Origin: Luteitalea sp.
GTDB lineage: Bacteria; Acidobacteriota; Vicinamibacteria; Vicinamibacterales; Vicinamibacteraceae
DNA: 36,016 nt
Assembly (NCBI GenBank): GCA_009377605.1
Contig: WHTT01000066.1
Location: 1 to 36,016, forward strand
Direction of reading: 5' to 3'
The first letter of the stretch is position 1; each line of letters starts with the position of its first letter. Of this stretch, positions 31,185 through 36,016 are shown piece by piece. The position numbers and the translations under genes are program-made. The notes beneath the pieces were generated by a model. That model ran no database searches and was not told where the DNA came from. It saw only the letters and a program-made list of their open reading frames with translations.

Positions 31185-32864
31185 CGGCAGTCTGTCCTCG
31201 CCCACGAGCCTCCATCCGTTCGCGCGGGGCCGGAAGTAGGCAACTACGGGCCTCTCCCATGCGGCGTGGGTCTCCTCCCCGACAGCGCTGATGGCCACAC
31301 ACACGAAGTCCCCTGGCGCGCGCGAGAGGTGCGCCGGCGCCGGGAGGTGCGGACCGGATCCGCTGGTGCTGCCAATCGGACGTGTCTCGCCCGTCTGATT
31401 GTCGAACCAAGACCACTCGGCCCGATACCCCTTGGGCTCGGGCGCCACACCGGCGCCGGACGCAGCGTTTTCGAACCGCAGCACGCCCGCGTCATCAAGC
31501 GCTGGATTCACGACGGGATTGATCGCTGGAAGATAGCGCCGCACGATCGCGTCGCGGCGCTCGATGAGCATCCGGATAAGCGCCGCCTCGGCATCCGGGT
31601 CGCCGAATTGGCCAGTCGCGACCGCCGCACGGATCACATCGTCGCTGATCGCCGCGACCTTACGCGCCGCCCAGAACTTGTCGTCGAGCCGGGCTCGGAG
31701 GAATGCCGGGTTCGGCACGCGCGGCTTCCACAGCTCGGGATCCCAGTGCGTGTGGTCGGCTGGGATACGTCCGACGGCGGGCGCTTCATACACGCGGTTC
31801 GTCCGCCACGGGCGCCGATAGAAGCCGAGCCCGAGAATGCCCTTGCCGATCTCCTTCGGCTCGACGAGGTACTCGTGGCCCTCCCAGTATTCACGAGGCA
31901 TGACAGCGGCACTCCCGAGCGTGGAGCCGAAATCCAACAGGTAGTGCTGTACGAACGCGTGTCCGTCCTCGACAATCAGGGTATCGAGGGTGTTGGCACT
32001 CTTGGCATCGACGTGGTTCAGCCAGGCGGCGAAGGTGCCGTATCCGCGCAGCTCACGACGATGCTCGTGGGGGAAGACGTCGTTCGGATCGTCGGGCCGC
32101 GTGCTGTAAAAACGAAACCCTCCGAGTGGCCGGCCTGGGAGCATCTTGCTGGCGCTTACGCGGTAAGAGCCATCCGCGTCACGGTCCGCGCGCTCGAGCA
32201 GCCACTCGATGTCACGCCGCTGCATCTCACGCGGCTCGGCGCCGGGCGGAGAAATCTGAGCACCGGGCTCGATCACGAGATCGTCGACGCGGAGGTTCGC
32301 CACGTAGTACTCGGGCACGTGATAGCCGAGTGCCCAGAACAGCCGCGACACGACGGTCTCGGTGCCGGTTGCCATGCCTCGCCAGCCCGGTGGATCGAAC
32401 TTGATGAACCACGCCACACCGCGTGCGTCGCGCACGGTGAAGCCTGGCGTGATCCCATCGCTCTTCGCGGAGACGATCGTCCAGCGACCTGGTGCCGGTC
32501 CGAGCCCATCGCCGCCGCCACGCGCGACCTCGTCGGGCGTGAGCGGGCGCGCTCCGGCACGATTGGTGAACCACGGACCGTCGGGTACCTCGCCGACGGT
32601 ATTGATGTTCATCGCGCGCCTGTCGAGGTCGGGATCGCCCGGCTTTCCGAACAGGTTCTCCACGAGGTCCCAGTTCAAGCTCACCGCGCCGGCCCGCACT
32701 CCGGAGGCGTCCTGCGTGCTCGCCTCCTCCCACAATGGGTCATCACCATAGAAGTGCGGCGAGTCGGCCAGACGTGTGGCGGATACCAATGCCGCACTCG
32801 AGACGAGGGCCGCCGCCACCGCCAAGCTGCGCCGCGCGAATCGCAGGACCGCTCTGTTGGACAT
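31182..32864 (-). CDS. Exported protein-kinase-fold protein, 560 aa
   Basis: Unnamed exported protein with kinase hallmarks. Residues ~10-30 form a signal peptide (SLAVAAALVSSAALVSA). In order: GVAWFIKFDPPG with K155 (ATP-binding Lys position), GTETVVSRLFWALG with E169 (helix-C Glu position), a hinge-like VPEYYVANLRVDDLVI, LNHVDAKSANTLD with H284, D286, K288 and N291 (the HxDxKxxN catalytic loop), and YLLDFGSTLG with D311-F312-G313 (the DFG metal motif). The C-terminal ~200 residues (WDPELWKPRVPNPAFLRARL, AAVATGQFGDPDAEAALIRM, RRYLPAINPVV) are a conserved all-helical-looking region of unknown role. ATG 32864 has GGAG 12 bases upstream; 32885 is an alternative. It follows the Omp85-like gene after 32 bases, and its TAG stop lies on the end of the MITE. 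Substrate and location beyond export are unknown. Confidence 0.75.
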   Translation of the reverse strand: MSNRAVLRFARRSLAVAAALVSSAALVSATRLADSPHFYGDDPLWEEASTQDASGVRAGAVSLNWDLVENLFGKPGDPDLDRRAMNINTVGEVPDGPWFTNRAGARPLTPDEVARGGGDGLGPAPGRWTIVSAKSDGITPGFTVRDARGVAWFIKFDPPGWRGMATGTETVVSRLFWALGYHVPEYYVANLRVDDLVIEPGAQISPPGAEPREMQRRDIEWLLERADRDADGSYRVSASKMLPGRPLGGFRFYSTRPDDPNDVFPHEHRRELRGYGTFAAWLNHVDAKSANTLDTLIVEDGHAFVQHYLLDFGSTLGSAAVMPREYWEGHEYLVEPKEIGKGILGLGFYRRPWRTNRVYEAPAVGRIPADHTHWDPELWKPRVPNPAFLRARLDDKFWAARKVAAISDDVIRAAVATGQFGDPDAEAALIRMLIERRDAIVRRYLPAINPVVNPALDDAGVLRFENAASGAGVAPEPKGYRAEWSWFDNQTGETRPIGSTSGSGPHLPAPAHLSRAPGDFVCVAISAVGEETHAAWERPVVAYFRPRANGWRLVGEDRLP

Positions 32865-32896
32865 GACTCGAAACTCCGCGCCCATGCCTCGACCTT

Positions 32897-34141
32897 TCAA
32901 AAAGCGGTCCCCCCGCCGATGTTCAGCACCCATCCCTCGCGGCTTCTGGCAAGATCCAGCCGTAGAGCCGTGAACGAGGGGCCATGGACGCGGAGTCCGA
33001 TTCCGTAGTTCTTCTTGAGCCCCTGTAGGTCGAGATCACGATGCCGCGCCACGACCTTCCCGGCATCCACGAAGATCGCCATGTCGACGAGCTGTCCGGG
33101 CGTCCAGCGGTACTCACCGGAAAGGAGCAGGCGATGTCGATCGCGGAAACGCCAGCTCGGATAGCCGCGGAGGGACGAGCTGCCACCCAACGCCGGCAGC
33201 ATGAAGACCGGCACCGTCTCGGCGTCGCCAACCTCCGTGGTGGTCACCAACCCTCTGAAGCCGAGCACCCAGTTGGCTCGCATGAGCGGCAGCAACTGGA
33301 CGATCTCGGCCTCCGTTTGCCGGAAGCTGAACATTCCCGTGTCGCGGTCGCCGTAGCTCGCCCATTCAACGCGGTATTGGCCGCCTCGCTGGCTGTAGCC
33401 TGGCTCGTCCCGCCAATCGACATCCAGGAAGATCCGCCCGACACCATACGAGACGTCCTCGCCGAAGCCCGCCGCCGTCACAGGGGGCGGATCGAGCGAC
33501 GCGTCGAGCCGGCCGGCATCGCTGCGCACGTCGAGGTATTCTGCTCCGCCACCAAGCGCAAGCCATTCCATGATCTGAAGCCTGCCGGTCACCGCGAGTG
33601 TTGTAGGGGTGTAGGTATACGTCGTTTCCTGATCCGGGTCGCTCTCATTGCCGATGCCGTAGAAGGCCACTGACGGTGCGTCGAGCCACTGGACCCGTGC
33701 GGTCATCGCGAGGCGGTGCCGGACGAGCTCCGGAAGGTCCAGGTCCGCCTGAAGGAGCTTGTAGTTTCGCGCCGACCAGGCGCCGCGTGCGTTGAATCGG
33801 CCGGTGTCCGCGACGCTTCGCTGATAGCCGCCGCCCAGCCCCAGCCACGCACCTGGGTAAATGCTCCCGATCCAGGGATACACCGAGCTCGTTGCCAGGA
33901 CGAGCTCTTCCGCCGTGTCCAGGATCTGCTCACCTGTGGAGTTCTCATACGGTCTGAGCTGTTCCGCCTTCTTCGCCTGCATCATGGCGAGCGCGTCCGC
34001 ACGGGAGCTCTGTGCGAGCGTCGCGCTGGGCCACGCGAGCCATGCAAGCGCCACCGCAGAGACGCGAGCCACGCGCACGACCGTCCCGCACAAGCTCTCG
34101 AGATTCACGCCGATGATCACTGTCTCGTGTTCCATGATCAC
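32897..34141 (-). CDS. BamA/TamA (Omp85)-family outer-membrane beta-barrel protein
   Basis: A 414-residue protein, GTG 34141 or ATG 34135. A signal peptide runs to about residue 43 (SAVALAWLAWPSATLAQ). The rest is strand-rich with alternating aromatic residues and ends in Phe (NIGGGTAF), the outer-membrane C-terminal signal. SSSLRGYPSWRFRDRHRLLL contains the LRGY/RGY motif of the Omp85 barrel, and EYRWTPGQLVDMAIFVDAGK is the last-strand pattern of D15/surface-antigen domains. There is no room for POTRA domains, so it is a barrel-only member rather than BamA itself. It is the first gene of an operon with the kinase-fold protein, suggesting export, display or lipid/protein handling at the outer membrane. 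Function unknown. Confidence 0.85.
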   Translation of the reverse strand: MIMEHETVIIGVNLESLCGTVVRVARVSAVALAWLAWPSATLAQSSRADALAMMQAKKAEQLRPYENSTGEQILDTAEELVLATSSVYPWIGSIYPGAWLGLGGGYQRSVADTGRFNARGAWSARNYKLLQADLDLPELVRHRLAMTARVQWLDAPSVAFYGIGNESDPDQETTYTYTPTTLAVTGRLQIMEWLALGGGAEYLDVRSDAGRLDASLDPPPVTAAGFGEDVSYGVGRIFLDVDWRDEPGYSQRGGQYRVEWASYGDRDTGMFSFRQTEAEIVQLLPLMRANWVLGFRGLVTTTEVGDAETVPVFMLPALGGSSSLRGYPSWRFRDRHRLLLSGEYRWTPGQLVDMAIFVDAGKVVARHRDLDLQGLKKNYGIGLRVHGPSFTALRLDLARSREGWVLNIGGGTAF

Positions 34142-34235
34142 AAAGCAACACTTTCCCCTACTTTACGCTACTGTGTGGAGACGTCGCGTCGCTCTGTGAC
34201 CTGGCGACGGAGAACGCGAGCATGACGATACGTTC

Positions 34236-34298
34236 ATGCCAGATGAGTTGGTGAAGTTCGACACCAACACAAAACGTTTGGAGGTGTTGGCGAACTAG
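34236..34298. repeat. Hairpin between Omp85-like and HepT genes
   Basis: GTTCG...CCAACAC (34256-34272) pairs with GTGTTGG-CGAAC (34284-34295), an imperfect stem with a bulge and an ~11-base loop. The plus strand also holds a 20-codon frame from ATG 34236 to TAG 34298 (start PDELVKFDTNT); no ribosome site supports it. There is no T run, so it is not an obvious terminator. It lies between hepT, which ends at 34325 on the minus strand, and the promoter side of the Omp85-like gene. Confidence 0.35.
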
Positions 34299-34324
34299 CG
34301 GCGAGAGCGCAGCTGGCGCTGACG

Positions 34325-34741
34325 TCAGCCGACCGTGTTCAGAATAGCGTCTCGGAATTCTTGCACGTCGCGCACGTCCGTACGGATTGCGCGAAGCACG
34401 AGAGACGGATCGAGTCGTGCATAATCGTGCACAAGGATGTTTCTGAAGCCAACCATCCGTCCAAGAGAATCGGCCAGCGGGCGAGCGAGTACGCCGGCCT
34501 CGGCCAGGATGTCGAATGTTGCGGCTCCTGTATCAGGTACACGCAGTTGTCTGTCGGCCACAATGTGGTCAGCGACATCCATACAGACCTCGATGACGAG
34601 ATGAAGCGTGCGCTCGACGATGCGTTGCGTCTTCCAGTCGGCGCGGTAAGCATCCAGCTCGACCTCGCGATAAGAGCGCAATTGCTCCAAGTACAAGTCG
34701 ATATCCGCGATTTTTCGCAGGATCAGATCGCGATCAACCAT
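34325..34741 (-). CDS. hepT: HepT-type HEPN toxin (type VII TA)
   Basis: A 138-residue DUF86/HepT protein. ATG 34741 begins VDRDLILRKIADIDLYLEQL and overlaps the mntA end by 8 bases. FRNILVHDYARLD contains R100-x4-H105-x-Y107, the RX4HXY motif: R and H form the RNase site, and Tyr is the residue AMPylated by the partner in characterised pairs. Helices and length are canonical and nothing is missing. An open frame extends further upstream through mntA but is an artefact. Confidence 0.95.
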   Translation of the reverse strand: MVDRDLILRKIADIDLYLEQLRSYREVELDAYRADWKTQRIVERTLHLVIEVCMDVADHIVADRQLRVPDTGAATFDILAEAGVLARPLADSLGRMVGFRNILVHDYARLDPSLVLRAIRTDVRDVQEFRDAILNTVG

Positions 34742-35159
34742 GCCCGTACCGAGCCGTGAGAAGTCGATGCTCACGAACGCGGAAGTCCTGAAACATGCGA
34801 GCGATTCGCGATTCATACCGATGACGTGCGAACGGCTTTCGGTCCAGTACGACACGACGATCGACGAGAACCCGACCGGCGAGAGAAATGGGAGCCGTGT
34901 TCAGAAGCACGACGTCAATGGCATCGGTACTCAGGTGCTTCGCCGCGGCGCGCGCGACCTCGAGCCGCGCGAATTGGCCATCGATACCCTCGGCGGCGTG
35001 GATGGCGATGTCCACGTCGCTGCGCGTCGACCGCCGGTTCGTGCTCACGCTGCCGAACACATACGCGAAGTCGATACCTGCAGAGGCACGGGCGATGGCG
35101 TCGCCAAGGCCAACCAGCCGCTGGTCGATGTCGTCCGGAACAATCAGCCTGAGTGGCAC
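34734..35159 (-). CDS. mntA: MntA-type nucleotidyltransferase antitoxin
   Basis: A 141-residue minimal nucleotidyltransferase that in characterised pairs adds AMP to HepT Tyr and disarms it. GTG 35159 starts PLRLIVPDDIDQRL. The active site is YVFGSVSTNRRSTRSDVDIA with G36-S37-x10-D48-x-D50, and the third Asp is D82 in DAIDVVLL. All residues are intact. No Shine-Dalgarno precedes the GTG; a TATACT box lies about 12 bases upstream (plus strand 35166-35171), so the transcript may be leaderless. A perfect GGCACAA/TTGTGCC palindrome sits further upstream. Confidence 0.93.
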   Translation of the reverse strand: MPLRLIVPDDIDQRLVGLGDAIARASAGIDFAYVFGSVSTNRRSTRSDVDIAIHAAEGIDGQFARLEVARAAAKHLSTDAIDVVLLNTAPISLAGRVLVDRRVVLDRKPFARHRYESRIARMFQDFRVREHRLLTARYGHG

Positions 35160-35210
35160 GCAATCAGTATATACCTGCGATGGCCGCGGAGCTCGCCCCG
35201 GGGCCGGTTC

Positions 35211-35227
35211 GGCACAATTGTTGTGCC
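35211..35227. promoter_or_regulatory. Palindrome upstream of mntA
   Basis: GGCACAA-TTG-TTGTGCC, 7-base perfect arms, about 52 bases before the mntA start and ~40 bases before the TATACT box. It could be an operator or -35-proximal site for mntA-hepT. It lies four bases from the IS630 boundary, so its regulatory context may have changed on insertion. Confidence 0.45.
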
Positions 35228-35231
35228 ACTC

Positions 35232-36016
35232 TAGTGTCCTGACCGCGTGGTTCGCGCAATAAGTGGCGCGGCCTGAAAATCGAGTGTTCGCTGGGCGAAG
35301 CGCGCAATGCTGGCGAGGATCTCGTCGGCGCTCTTGGTCCAGATGAACGGTTTCGGATTCGCATGGTGCGCAGCGATGAACTCGCGAATCGCCGCCTTCA
35401 GCTGCACGACGCTGCGATGGACGCCGCGCCGCAGTTGTTTGTTCGTGAGCTCGGCGAACCAGCGTTCCACGAGGTTCAGCCATGAGCCGTACGTGGGCGT
35501 GAAATGGACGTGAAAGCGCGGGCGCTTGGCGAACCAGTTCCGGATCAACGGGGTCTTATGCGTGCCGTAGTTGTCCATGATCAGATGCACGTCAAGGTGT
35601 CGAGGGACGGCAGAGTCCACCGCATCCAGGAACTGCCAGAACTCGGTCGCGCGATGCCGTTGATGAAACTGCGTGATGAGCTCACTGGTCTTCACGTTGA
35701 GCGCCGCAAACAACGTGGTCGTACCATGCCGACGATAGTCGTGCGTGCGCCGTTCGACCTGTCCGGGCCGCGTCGGCAGCACCGGTTGTGTGCGATCCAA
35801 CGCCTGAATCTGCGATTTCTCGTCCACACAGAACACCACGGCATGCGTCGGCGGATGCATGTACAGCCCGACGATGTCGCGGACCTTCTCAATGAGCAGC
35901 GGAACGGTCGACAGCTTGAACGTCTCGGTGCGATGCGGCTGCAACCCAAACGCGCGCCAGATGTGTTGCACCGTTGTGCGACCCAATCCGCTCGCTTTCG
36001 CCATGCCGCGGCTGCT
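35232..36016 (-). mobile_element. IS630-family transposase and left end of the element, cut by the window
   Basis: The transposase ORF covers 35231-36016 and is open at the window edge, so its N-terminus lies outside. The DDE catalytic residues are visible: [20 protein letters not shown] (first Asp), [18 protein letters not shown] (second Asp), and [19 protein letters not shown] (Glu). The helix-turn-helix starts [20 protein letters not shown]. The stop codon TAG (35231-35233) is formed at the very end of the element, where TAGTGTCCTG begins, so the last residues (TTRSGH) are encoded by the terminal repeat. This matches IS630 architecture with TA target. It separates the mntA-hepT operon from whatever lies beyond. 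Confidence 0.92.

Noticed and set aside
31110-33008. Plus-strand open frame of 632 codons
   Set aside because: Shadow of the kinase-fold gene on the other strand, which has the signal peptide, kinase motifs and operon context.
34236-34298. 20-codon plus-strand peptide
   Set aside because: No ribosome site or family; the sequence is better explained as a hairpin.
1-36016. CRISPR array or retron
   Set aside because: No regularly spaced direct repeats of 25-40 bases and no reverse transcriptase or Cas motifs were seen.

Overview
The window is GC-rich bacterial chromosomal DNA, probably from an acidobacterium, perhaps of the Vicinamibacteria type. This rests on content, not on a marker gene: a remnant of an ADOP-type FtsX permease, a carboxypeptidase-regulatory-like tail, an OmpA tail, PaoABC-type aldehyde oxidoreductase genes and many small stand-alone enzymes. 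There are no rRNA genes, no confident tRNA, no CRISPR array and no phage structural genes.

Layout. Positions 1-13 kb are an accessory, debris-rich stretch: an M23 peptidase, gene fragments, a HEPN-like protein, a RES/Xre toxin-antitoxin pair, an AbiEi/AbiEii pair with a strong operator array, a YCII protein, a DHFR-like reductase, a superinfection-immunity-like membrane protein, an ATPase fragment abutting a Fic fragment, an NTF2-like protein, a CPXCG zinc protein, a truncated alpha/beta hydrolase and a PIN fragment. Positions 13.4-26.7 kb are more orderly metabolic and regulatory DNA: two SDR genes, a KefB/YbaL-type cation/proton antiporter, a paoCBA operon divergent from an AraC regulator, a second AraC regulator with a VOC protein, and a membrane protein divergent from a TetR regulator over two matching palindromes. 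Positions 26.9-28.6 kb hold two convergent VapBC pairs and a deleted relic of the RES/Xre locus. Positions 28.7-36 kb hold secreted proteins, an L,D-transpeptidase, a 163-bp miniature transposon, an Omp85-type barrel paired with a secreted kinase-fold protein, a MntA/HepT pair, and an IS630 transposase cut by the window end.

Two points matter most. First, every frameshift I could localise (M23, PIN-like fragment, AbiEii, YCII, PaoB, and the regulatory-domain tail) is repaired by adding one base to a short homopolymer run, so much of the apparent decay may be sequencing error. The AbiEii in-frame TGA, the Fic and ATPase truncations, the OmpA internal deletion and the RES/Xre relic are not explained that way. 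Second, the most promising little-described unit is the two-gene operon at 31182-34141: a POTRA-less Omp85-like outer-membrane barrel followed by an exported protein carrying protein-kinase hallmarks (Lys, Glu, HxDxKxxN, DFG). A miniature IS630-like element sits directly on its stop codon.
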